Positions 34,362 through 41,666 of a stretch of 64,000 nucleotides of DNA are shown here, one piece after another; the first letter of the stretch is position 1, and the number at the start of each line of letters is the position of its first letter. Source of the stretch: Methanolacinia petrolearia DSM 11571 (GTDB lineage: Archaea > Halobacteriota > Methanomicrobia > Methanomicrobiales > Methanomicrobiaceae); the NCBI RefSeq assembly GCF_000147875.1, contig NC_014507.1, positions 1,240,001-1,304,000 of the forward strand, read 5' to 3'. A program made the position numbers and the translations under genes. Below the pieces are notes generated by a model. It did not search any database. It was not told the DNA's origin and saw nothing but the letters and a program-made list of their open reading frames with translations.

Positions 34362-35480
34362 TCAGATTATTTCGGCTGACGGGTTGATGAGGATATCATT
34401 ATCGAGGTCCCTGAATGCGATTGCGGCAAGCGCTCCGATCTTTCCTCTTCTTCCTGTCATGAATATCCCGTTTTCTTTTGCGGTTCTTTCGGCAAGTTCC
34501 ATATCGATCTCTTTGAATCTGACCGTATTCCCGTATCTCCTGAGAGAATCGGGGATCATGAAGCCTGTCTTGAGCGCAAAGCCGTATTCTGCAGAATTGC
34601 TTTCATCTTCAACAAAACGGGAGGCAATCTCTTTAATATGTTCAAGCTCTTCAGGCTCGACTGCAATCTCAATGTAGCTTGCAGAATTTCCTGCAGTGCA
34701 GTATTTTATCTTTGGGTTGAGCATCACGACCCTGTGGCTTACCGGAATGACACCCCTGAACTTTGAGAGATATTGTAGGAGCCCGAGTGTGAATGCAAAG
34801 GTTGCGCCGCCGTCCTTCGAATCCGTATCGTCTATGCCGATGATCACGTGTGTCATCGCCTTTGTATAGACTTCTCCTGCGACGATGTTTCCGACGAATT
34901 TTATATCGATCTTTTCAACGCCTCTTGCCATACCCATCATGTCCGTAAGGGAGTATGCAGGTCCGCCTGTGCTTTTGATGGTCTGAACGATATATCCGTC
35001 TTCTTTTCTTATCCCTATGATGCCTACCGCCGGGTTGGGATAAAGGCCGATCTCGATATCTTTTTTCAGTTCGTTATTTCCCAGGTCCGCGTATTCGATC
35101 AGGATTGTTCCGTCCCTCCGGACCGAATCGATGACTCCGCCTGCAAGGCTATGGTGAAAACGGCAGAATCCTGCACATCCGCTGCTCATACAGTGATGAA
35201 AGATTGCAACCCTGCTTCCGTCCACGGTCGTAAAGATCCTTTTGCATGCCGCCTGGAGAAGTGCAGTCGAAGTTATGTACCTTGCCGGAGTTCGTCCTCT
35301 CTGTTCCTCCTTTAATACTACGCATTTCTCCTCGATCAGGCGGTTGATCCAGTCCTGCATGGTACTTCTTGGAATAGAAGTGATCTCGGCGATTTCGCCT
35401 GCGGTAAAAAATCCTTTTTCGAGGGTGTATTCCCTCATCAGCCTGAGCAGTTCTCTTCTCTTTTCAAGGACTCCCGTCAT
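34362..35480 (-). CDS. Winged-helix protein fused to a TiaS/MMP11-like DDTD domain
   Basis: The protein has 372 residues. The N-terminal 75 residues are a winged helix (TAGEIAEITSIPRSTMQDWINRLIEEKCV). A short cluster HHCMSSGCAGFC (95-106) could bind metal. The C-terminal part contains IGIDDTDSKDGGAT (214-227), and later GRRGKIGALAAIAF, both seen in TiaS and, as recalled, in methanogenesis marker protein 11. Neighbour homoserine dehydrogenase overlaps its start by 17 bases, and an ACT protein lies further upstream, so it is third in an amino-acid operon. It may be a DNA-binding regulator with a nucleotide-dependent sensing domain. This is inference. Confidence 0.65.
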   Translation of the reverse strand: MTGVLEKRRELLRLMREYTLEKGFFTAGEIAEITSIPRSTMQDWINRLIEEKCVVLKEEQRGRTPARYITSTALLQAACKRIFTTVDGSRVAIFHHCMSSGCAGFCRFHHSLAGGVIDSVRRDGTILIEYADLGNNELKKDIEIGLYPNPAVGIIGIRKEDGYIVQTIKSTGGPAYSLTDMMGMARGVEKIDIKFVGNIVAGEVYTKAMTHVIIGIDDTDSKDGGATFAFTLGLLQYLSKFRGVIPVSHRVVMLNPKIKYCTAGNSASYIEIAVEPEELEHIKEIASRFVEDESNSAEYGFALKTGFMIPDSLRRYGNTVRFKEIDMELAERTAKENGIFMTGRRGKIGALAAIAFRDLDNDILINPSAEII

Positions 35481-36450
35481 GGCAGTTCGATATGAATAAA
35501 AGGTCGGATATTATCGCGCTTGCGGTTTCGATCGAGCCAGCGCCTTTCCCTATAAGAGTGATCTCGCCAGCAAGATCGGTATCGATGGTTACCGCATTCA
35601 GGGTGTCCCGGACGACAAGCGTGTGATTCTTGGGAATGACACGGGGCGAGACTTTCAGAATGCCTTTTTCATTGTTTATCTCGCCTATGAGCCTTATGGT
35701 AAGTTCGTCTTCCTCTGCAAGTTCGAGCGCCTGCGATGTCAGGGAGTTGATTCCCGTTATCTCTACATCTTCAATTTTTTTGTTCATCCCGAAAATCGCA
35801 TTTGCGAGGATGACGAGTTTTATTGCGGCGTCGATTCCTTCCACGTCGTATGTCGGATCCGCCTCGGCGTACCCAAGTTCGCGGGCTTCAAGAAGGGCTT
35901 CTTTGTAGGTTAGTTTTTCGTCCGCCATTCGCGTAAGGATGTAGTTGCATGTCCCGTTGAATATCCCGTAAAGTCGTTTTACCTTATTTCCTGCAAGGCT
36001 GTACTGGAGCGTATGAATGATCGGGATGGCGCCGCAGACTGTCGCCTCGTACTTGAGCCTGACTCCGTTCTTATCGGCAAGATCTTTTAGTTCGGCGTAA
36101 TTTTTGGCGATTGGACCTTTGTTTGATGTCACTACGTTCCTGCCCCGTGAGAGAGCGAGCCTGATATACCCAAGCGAAGGTTCGGCGGTTTCCGCATTTG
36201 TGGGTGTGACCTCGACGAGAGCATCGTATTCGGCATTTTCAATAATATATTCAGCAGTTATCCCTTTTTCCCCGCAGAGTCCTGTCTCTTCTTTCCTGTT
36301 TATCAGTTCGAGCGGATCGATTCCGTTATTGTCGATGCAGCCGCTTTTGGAGTCTGCAACTGCCGTGATAACAAGGCCGGTATCCCTCTCTGCAACGATC
36401 TGTGCGATGCCTCTTCCTACGGATCCGAACCCGAGTATCGCTATCTTCAT
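35464..36450 (-). CDS. hom: Homoserine dehydrogenase
   Basis: The 328-residue enzyme reduces aspartate semialdehyde to homoserine for threonine and methionine. It shows the dinucleotide fold (ILGFGSVGRGIAQIV), the catalytic Lys region (GRNVVTSNKGPIAKNY) and the family signature LGYAEADPTYDVEGIDAAIKLVILAN. It lacks the C-terminal ACT domain of longer bacterial forms; instead a separate ACT-type gene overlaps its start by one base. The length is typical for the short archaeal class. Confidence 0.96.
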   Translation of the reverse strand: MKIAILGFGSVGRGIAQIVAERDTGLVITAVADSKSGCIDNNGIDPLELINRKEETGLCGEKGITAEYIIENAEYDALVEVTPTNAETAEPSLGYIRLALSRGRNVVTSNKGPIAKNYAELKDLADKNGVRLKYEATVCGAIPIIHTLQYSLAGNKVKRLYGIFNGTCNYILTRMADEKLTYKEALLEARELGYAEADPTYDVEGIDAAIKLVILANAIFGMNKKIEDVEITGINSLTSQALELAEEDELTIRLIGEINNEKGILKVSPRVIPKNHTLVVRDTLNAVTIDTDLAGEITLIGKGAGSIETASAIISDLLFISNCHDGSP

Positions 36451-36950
36451 TAAAACTCCTCCAGCGGTTCTATGACCAGGATCTTCTTATCTTCTGCGAT
36501 ATCTTTCAGTATATTCATCGCCTCTTCAAGGTTCCCCAGATTTTCGGATATTATCGTCATCTTGGCGGAGGTAGGTTCGTTTATCGAGGGCATAATCATG
36601 GCGAGTTCTCCCACTTCGGCAAATCCCGTGCTGTCGATCTTATCGACGGTGTCGCTAAGGTCTGTATGCAGGAGATGGCCTATGAGGATGACCGATTTTC
36701 TAATCAGGAACCTTTCCTCGTTTATCCTGAGAATATTGACGCCCTGGCTTTTCAGGGAATCGGTCAGCGTCCTGATCTTTCCTTCCGGCATCTCAAGAAG
36801 GATTCTTACATCGAGAAAGCCCGTGTCGTTGAAGGGGTCCCTTTCGTGAATTACGGATTTTATATTGCCGCCGAGGTCGGATATCGGTTTTAATGCGGCG
36901 ACGAGCTGGCCCGGCGTATCCCGTATTTCAAGTTTCATTGAAACCTGCAT
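36450..36950 (-). CDS. ACT-domain regulatory protein
   Basis: The 166-residue protein is composed of tandem ACT-like domains (MKLEIRDTPGQLVAALKPISDLGGNI for the first, in parts; then a second beginning near residue 85). ACT domains bind amino acids. The gene overlaps the start of the homoserine dehydrogenase gene by one base, so it probably provides feedback sensing, for example of threonine, that the short dehydrogenase lacks. This pairing is common in methanogens. Confidence 0.88.
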   Translation of the reverse strand: MQVSMKLEIRDTPGQLVAALKPISDLGGNIKSVIHERDPFNDTGFLDVRILLEMPEGKIRTLTDSLKSQGVNILRINEERFLIRKSVILIGHLLHTDLSDTVDKIDSTGFAEVGELAMIMPSINEPTSAKMTIISENLGNLEEAMNILKDIAEDKKILVIEPLEEF

Positions 36951-37151
36951 TCTTTTTATTCACCCTTTCTTTTGAATTGGACTCGATTGCTCATAAGTGT
37001 TTTACATTCGTGGTTCGGGATTTTTTTTGTGATAAACAATGTGGAACTATGTATTACTGGGGAGGAGATTAAAGGATGTCTTTATCCTTTACAAGCATCC
37101 TTACGGCTTCTTTTTTCCCCGGATTATTCTCAGAAGATAGAACATTCATTT
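36951..37151. other. Intergenic region upstream of the ACT-hom operon
   Basis: The stretch is AT-rich with no supported gene. It contains the promoter region for the minus-strand ACT-hom operon. A 98-codon open frame on the plus strand (36972-37268) runs into the repeat element and is considered accidental. Confidence 0.45.
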
Positions 37152-37240
37152 GAAGGCTACCCGAAAGGGCAGCATTATCGCTGGCGCAAAGCCCTGAGGT
37201 CAGGGCGTGTTCGCGAAGCGAACTTGCGCAAGGGTTGCCT
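37152..37240 (+). repeat. Partial modular repeat upstream of copy C
   Basis: The 89-base block gaaggctacccgaaagggc...gcgcaaagccctgaggtcagggcgtgttcgcgaagcgaacttgcgcaagggttgcct is nearly identical to the 3' third of copy D at 52775-52874. It lies just 26 bases before copy C, which instead ends in the other variant (gcgcaagtttgcgcagcaaacttggcgc). The two end variants therefore occur side by side here. Confidence 0.85.
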
Positions 37241-37266
37241 GTTGAAAAGAGTTATGTTAAATCTTT

Positions 37267-37583
37267 AGGGAGGGGGATGTTTCCCCCTCCCTTAAACCCT
37301 CCCCTCCTATGGCGAGAGGTCGCCTTCGGGATGGGCGAGCATCCCTCCGGCTCCAGTTAAATAGTATTTGAGTTTGAATTTGATTATCCTCCGACTGAGG
37401 TAATCGAAGGGCTGTCGCCTTTTCGATACCCAGGGCAACCTTCGGTCACCGGTTCAATTTATCAATATTGTTCCTTTCCGGCCGAGGCTACCCGAATGGG
37501 TAGCGTCCAGGCCGGACTATCTTCATTGCGCAAGTTTGCGCAGCAAACTTGGCGCCAGGGCTGCCCCGAAGGGGCTTATGCCC
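37267..37583 (+). repeat. Modular palindromic intergenic repeat, copy C
   Basis: The copy opens with the best hairpin of the family, AGGGAGGGGGAtgtTTCCCCCTCCCT, then the ggcgagaggtcgcc...gggatgggcgagcatccctccggctcc block. After a 40-base AT-rich spacer follow tcgaagggctgtcgccttttcgatacccagggcaaccttcggtcacc, a second spacer, ccggccgaggctacccgaatgggtagcgtccaggccggactatc, gcgcaagtttgcgcagcaaacttggcgcc and agggctgccccgaaggggcttatgcc. It lies between two minus-strand genes (hom/ACT operon and NAD kinase), and so is the only copy not between convergent genes. Confidence 0.85.
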
Positions 37584-37638
37584 AAAAAAATTCCTAAATT
37601 GATTAATAGCAAAAAAAAGAATATGAAAAGAAAAAAAC

Positions 37639-38457
37639 TCAAAGCCTCTTGAGTTTCTTGTCAACCTTCGCGAAGAAGTTTCTCCCTGCATTGACGAAAA
37701 GGGCGGGCTCCTTCGACATCTCTACCGAAAGAACATTCCCGTTGTAGAGTTCGGTAACGTATATTCCGTCTATAACGAGGTCCGCCGGTTTGCTGCTGTC
37801 GAGTTCGACACTGATACGTCTTCTGCTCGATACGACATGGGGCCGGGATGAAAGGTAATACGCTGCTATAGGGACGATAAGGAAACTTTCGATCCATGGA
37901 TCTACAATCGGGCCGCCCGCACTCATTGCATATCCTGTCGATCCTGTGGGGGTGCTTATGAGGACTCCGTCTGCCCTGAATCTCTCGGCAGGGATATAAT
38001 CGATATTAATCGTAAGTTCGATAATTTTCGCCGGCCGGGATGTAACGATTACCGCCTCGTTCAGGGCCTCTCCTATATATTCTCCGTCAACCTTCAGGGC
38101 GAGGCGCATTCTTTTCTCTATCGTATATTTGCCTTTCTCGATCTTTTCAAAGACTTCTTTTGCTTCCTCCGGTTCGATCTCAGATAAAAATCCGACATGG
38201 CCCATATTTATCCCCAGTATGGGGATCTGCGTCTTCATCTGCCTGACAGTCCTGAGTACGGTCCCGTCCCCGCCGATAACGATTATCATATCGGCATGGA
38301 TATCCTCGACAGGTTTTCCTTCACCCAGTCCGGTTTTCTCGGCCGTGCTTTCTTCAAGGATAATCTCATGTCCCCTGCCTTCTATGAATACGGCAAGGTC
38401 TTTTGCATATTCCAGTGTTCTCTTATCGTCCGGCCTGGAAGCAATACCTATTATCAT
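37639..38457 (-). CDS. nadK: NAD kinase
   Basis: The 272-residue enzyme phosphorylates NAD to NADP. It shows the GGDGT motif (VIGGDGTVLRTV near 58-69), the second motif (STPTGSTGYAMSAGGPIVDP) and NMGHVGFLSEI. The length is normal. It is preceded 16 bases upstream by an inositol-monophosphatase-type gene. In Methanocaldococcus the two activities are fused into one NAD kinase/NADP phosphatase protein, so the pair probably balances NAD and NADP. Confidence 0.96.
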   Translation of the reverse strand: MIIGIASRPDDKRTLEYAKDLAVFIEGRGHEIILEESTAEKTGLGEGKPVEDIHADMIIVIGGDGTVLRTVRQMKTQIPILGINMGHVGFLSEIEPEEAKEVFEKIEKGKYTIEKRMRLALKVDGEYIGEALNEAVIVTSRPAKIIELTINIDYIPAERFRADGVLISTPTGSTGYAMSAGGPIVDPWIESFLIVPIAAYYLSSRPHVVSSRRRISVELDSSKPADLVIDGIYVTELYNGNVLSVEMSKEPALFVNAGRNFFAKVDKKLKRL

Positions 38458-38473
38458 TCAGATCATCCCTTCG

Positions 38474-39247
38474 TCAAAGATATTCGAGTACCTTGTCATG
38501 AATATAACCGTTGGTCGCAACAAGAGTCCGTCCCTCCGTTACATTTTCGGGGAATTCAACAGTTCTTCCTGATATGTCCGTTACCTTCCCTCCTCCTTCG
38601 GTACAGAAAAGGACTCCGGCAGCGGCATCCGTTGTTCTTAATGTCTGCCTTATGTCTATAAATCCGTCGAGACGGCCACATCCGACATAGCAGATCTCAA
38701 GAGAAGATGCGCCGAAAAGCCTCATCCTCCGTATCTTCTGTCCGATTGAAACAATGGTTTCAGGATGGAATTTTTTCCCGTAGATGCTTAGAGTACTCTT
38801 TTCAAGAGATTCGGTCTTTGAAACGGATACTTTTTTCCCGTTGATATATGCTCCTTTGCCATATGACGAATAAAATGTTTCCCTGCTCACCAGATCCTGG
38901 ACATAACCTTCGGTAACTCTCCTGCCGTCCGAATAAGCTATGGATATCGAAAAAAACGGATTGCCTGTAATTGCATTATGAGTTCCGTCGACGGGGTCGA
39001 GATATATCGTTCCGGGTTTTCCGTCAAATTCTATAATGCCCGCCTCTTCGCTGATTATCTTGCTGCAGAGCCCGTTCTCTCTGATATATTCTATTGCGAT
39101 ATCTTCCGCTGCTTCGTCGATCAGTTTTGTGGGGGTTCCGTCGGCACCTTGTTTCACTATCTCTGCACCTTTTCCCGAATCCCTGAGTGGTCTGATTGCC
39201 TCAAATACATCGTCGGCAATCCGGTTGCAATGATCCTGAAAATTCAT
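38474..39247 (-). CDS. Inositol monophosphatase-family phosphatase
   Basis: The 257-residue Mg-dependent phosphatase has metal-ligand motifs EEAGI (near 66), DPVDGTHNA (near 82-90) and TTDAAAGVLFCTEGGG (near 205). Archaeal members act on inositol phosphate, fructose-1,6-bisphosphate or NADP. Location immediately upstream of NAD kinase in the same operon favours a NADP/NAD or FBPase role. Substrate preference is not visible in the sequence. Confidence 0.9.
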   Translation of the reverse strand: MNFQDHCNRIADDVFEAIRPLRDSGKGAEIVKQGADGTPTKLIDEAAEDIAIEYIRENGLCSKIISEEAGIIEFDGKPGTIYLDPVDGTHNAITGNPFFSISIAYSDGRRVTEGYVQDLVSRETFYSSYGKGAYINGKKVSVSKTESLEKSTLSIYGKKFHPETIVSIGQKIRRMRLFGASSLEICYVGCGRLDGFIDIRQTLRTTDAAAGVLFCTEGGGKVTDISGRTVEFPENVTEGRTLVATNGYIHDKVLEYL

Positions 39248-39300
39248 ATTTTCATCCTGTTTTCCGGTGAATTAGTCGTTGAATTTATTTAAGTTGATTG

Positions 39301-39326
39301 AGATATAATAATAGAGTTTGGTTATT
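39301..39326 (+). promoter_or_regulatory. Promoter of the aIF5A-agmatinase operon
   Basis: The string gagatataataatagag (39300-39316) contains a good archaeal TATA box whose centre is about 23-27 bases before the ATG at 39327. No Shine-Dalgarno sequence is present. This spacing suggests a leaderless transcript beginning at or near the start codon. Confidence 0.5.
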
Positions 39327-39707
39327 ATGAAAGAACAGACTGAAATTGGAAAATTAAAAGAAGGCAGGTATGTCGTTGTAGAGGATGAGCCCTGCAAGAT
39401 TCTGGGAATTGCAATCTCCAAACCGGGAAAGCATGGTGCGGCAAAGGCGAGGATCGATGTAGCGGGAATTTTTGACGGCGTAAAGCGCTCGATTGTCCAG
39501 CCCGTAACCGCAAAGACATACGTCCCTGTCGTGGAAAGGAGAACCGCACAGGTTATTTCCATTGCAGGGGATACCGTTCAGCTGATGGACGTGAAGGATT
39601 TTGAGATGTTCGAGCTCAATATCGGGGCAGATAAGGCATCCGCTCTGGAGGCAGGATCCGAGGTCCCGTATATCTCATCAATGGGGAAGCGCAAGCTCGA
39701 CAATTAA
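39327..39707 (+). CDS. Translation factor aIF5A
   Basis: The 126-residue factor relieves ribosome stalling. It has the hypusination loop SKPGKHGAAKARID, where the Lys in GKHG is the modified residue, and an SH3-like plus OB-fold layout. An upstream in-frame TTG (39318) would add three residues, but ATG 39327 fits a leaderless promoter. The next gene, 11 bases downstream, is an agmatinase. Polyamine from agmatine feeds the modification of this factor, which makes the pairing meaningful. Confidence 0.95.
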   Translation: MKEQTEIGKLKEGRYVVVEDEPCKILGIAISKPGKHGAAKARIDVAGIFDGVKRSIVQPVTAKTYVPVVERRTAQVISIAGDTVQLMDVKDFEMFELNIGADKASALEAGSEVPYISSMGKRKLDN

Positions 39708-39718
39708 TTGAAATATTT

Positions 39719-40573
39719 ATGGAAAATTTTTTTCATACGATTTTTGCCGATGCTTCATATCCCTATGAGGATTCGGATATAATTATTTTCGGAGTTCCGT
39801 ATGACGGAACCACTTCGTATAAGGCCGGGACGCGTGATTCTCCCGATGCAATAAGAAGCGTATCATATAATTTTGAAACATATCTCCCGCGGATTGATCT
39901 GGATCTGTCAGGTCTTCCTGTATGTGATCTCGGCAATCTTGAGATTGATTGTCTTCCCGACCTTGTCATAGATCAGGTCGAAAGAACAGTGCGCGAGATT
40001 GCCGGAGACGGTAAATTTCCGCTGATGATCGGCGGAGAACATTCAGTTACTGTAGGGGCAGTGCGTGCATTGTCTCCTGAATGCTACATTGTCTGCGATG
40101 CCCACTTGGATTTGAGGGAGGAGTTCGGGGGCAGCATATACAACCATGCATGTGTTGCAAAGCGCGTACTTGATCTCGGCGTAGGAGAGGTATTCATCAT
40201 AGGTACGAGAAGCGGGACCTTTGAAGAATACGGCCTTGTGAGAAGCGATTCGCGAATCAGTACCTATTCTCCTGAGGATATTGCTGCCAGAGGCCTTGAT
40301 GCTGTTCTGGATGAGATACAGGAGAAAACTTCAGGAAAGAGAACATATCTCTCGATAGATGCAGATGCGATCGACTGCTGTCTCACCCCCGGCCTGGGAA
40401 CCCCCGAGCCGTTCGGGCTTCGGCCTGAGGATATCAGGGCTGTTGTAGATCGTTTCGGAACCGTATGCTGCGGATTTGATTATGTGGAAGTCTGCCCGAT
40501 CGACAACGGCCAGACTGCAGCAGTTGCAGCCAAGATTATCCGCGAGCTTATTGGACTTAAAAATAAAAAATAA
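39719..40573 (+). CDS. speB: Agmatinase-family ureohydrolase
   Basis: The 284-residue manganese enzyme of the arginase/agmatinase family converts agmatine to putrescine and urea. Metal ligands are visible in GGEHSVT (His near 106), CDAHLDLREE (Asp, His, Asp) and SIDADAIDCCLTPG (two Asp). The usual Asp-Pro after the second motif is replaced by Asp-Cys-Cys. It is co-transcribed with aIF5A; in other archaea agmatinase is required for the IF5A modification pathway. Confidence 0.93.
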   Translation: MENFFHTIFADASYPYEDSDIIIFGVPYDGTTSYKAGTRDSPDAIRSVSYNFETYLPRIDLDLSGLPVCDLGNLEIDCLPDLVIDQVERTVREIAGDGKFPLMIGGEHSVTVGAVRALSPECYIVCDAHLDLREEFGGSIYNHACVAKRVLDLGVGEVFIIGTRSGTFEEYGLVRSDSRISTYSPEDIAARGLDAVLDEIQEKTSGKRTYLSIDADAIDCCLTPGLGTPEPFGLRPEDIRAVVDRFGTVCCGFDYVEVCPIDNGQTAAVAAKIIRELIGLKNKK

Positions 40574-40631
40574 TTTTATATTTCCAATTTTGAAATATCT
40601 TCCGTAAGAAAAATATTAGACAGTTATCTTT

Positions 40632-41528
40632 TCAGGATTCCAGGAATTTCTTCGGAACGTAGATATCTATTGTATAGGATTTGAGCATATTCGGGTTGAT
40701 TATGAAGTAGTAATTACCCGAACCTTCATAGAATTTATGAACCCATTTATATTCATTTACATTCTCACGTGTGAGTGTGTCGATCTCGTCATCGTCTTCA
40801 TCTGTATTATCTTCGTCGTCCTGTCCCGGGAAATAATCCTTGGTTGCAGATCCCTCGGCTTTGTCAATCTCAATCGGAACCGGACCTTCAGTGAGAGTAT
40901 TAAGGATATATATCGGCCCTTCGGGATTATCGGCATTCATTACCTGAATGTTTACCCATGGCATTATAAAGTGCATCTGGGATACTTCTGCACCAAGGCT
41001 TTCACCTTCGCTGGCTACAAGCCCTTCCACTCCGTCACCGTCATCATCTGAATCTTCATCTTCGTTGCTAAATCCGACATCTCCTATTCCCTCTATCCTT
41101 GCATCGATCTCCCAGAGGGGGAAAGGTATACTGATAATCTGTGTGGTGGCGTCCCATTGTCCGTTTATTGTCGCGTAGAGAACCATCTCATTCGATTCAG
41201 GTTCCGTATATGCCGGGATTGCGTAGCCAAAATCTTTTAATGAACCCTCCCATTCGATATTATATGTGGACGGATCTACAAACTGAACATTATAAGCCGT
41301 ACCGTCCCATGATGGTGTAGGAGTTGCGGTTGTCTCCATTATTACAGAAGGAGTGTACGGATTATCTGATGATCCTTCGGGAACGGGGATCTTTGAAGGA
41401 AGCGATATTGTGCCTGATCCCTGCTCGGGAAGTACAGGCTCCCCGTTCATTATAGGTTTGATGACAAAAGCCAGAATTAATACTATCAGAATGGCTGCGA
41501 TAAATACTACCAGATCCTGCTTTTGCAT
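40632..41528 (-). CDS. Membrane-anchored acidic extracellular protein, unknown
   Basis: The protein has 298 residues. One N-terminal membrane helix (about 6-26, VFIAAILIVLILAFVI) anchors an extracellular chain. There is a Pro-rich stretch around 40-70 (including TTATPTPSW), a beta-rich middle and two Asp/Glu-rich runs (near 160 EDEDSDDDGD and near 240 DEDDDEID) that could bind calcium. The final segment FYEGSGNYYFIINPNMLKSY looks like a beta sandwich edge. No family was recognised. It is monocistronic and faces the nrdD gene in the same direction. Confidence 0.7.
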   Translation of the reverse strand: MQKQDLVVFIAAILIVLILAFVIKPIMNGEPVLPEQGSGTISLPSKIPVPEGSSDNPYTPSVIMETTATPTPSWDGTAYNVQFVDPSTYNIEWEGSLKDFGYAIPAYTEPESNEMVLYATINGQWDATTQIISIPFPLWEIDARIEGIGDVGFSNEDEDSDDDGDGVEGLVASEGESLGAEVSQMHFIMPWVNIQVMNADNPEGPIYILNTLTEGPVPIEIDKAEGSATKDYFPGQDDEDNTDEDDDEIDTLTRENVNEYKWVHKFYEGSGNYYFIINPNMLKSYTIDIYVPKKFLES

Positions 41529-41666
41529 GCTTATATAATTTTGAAAGATGATGCTATTTATATGTAAGTTTTTAATAGAATCATCTCAAAGGGAAAAAGT
41601 GTTCTCACTTCAATATTTTTTCAAAAAAAAGGAGTATTATGAAATATTTGTGAAAAAGAGTATTGA

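Noticed and set aside
36972-37268. 98-codon open frame on the plus strand before repeat copy C
   Set aside because: It runs from an AT-rich promoter region into the repeat; composition is not gene-like, and the second half is simply translated repeat DNA.
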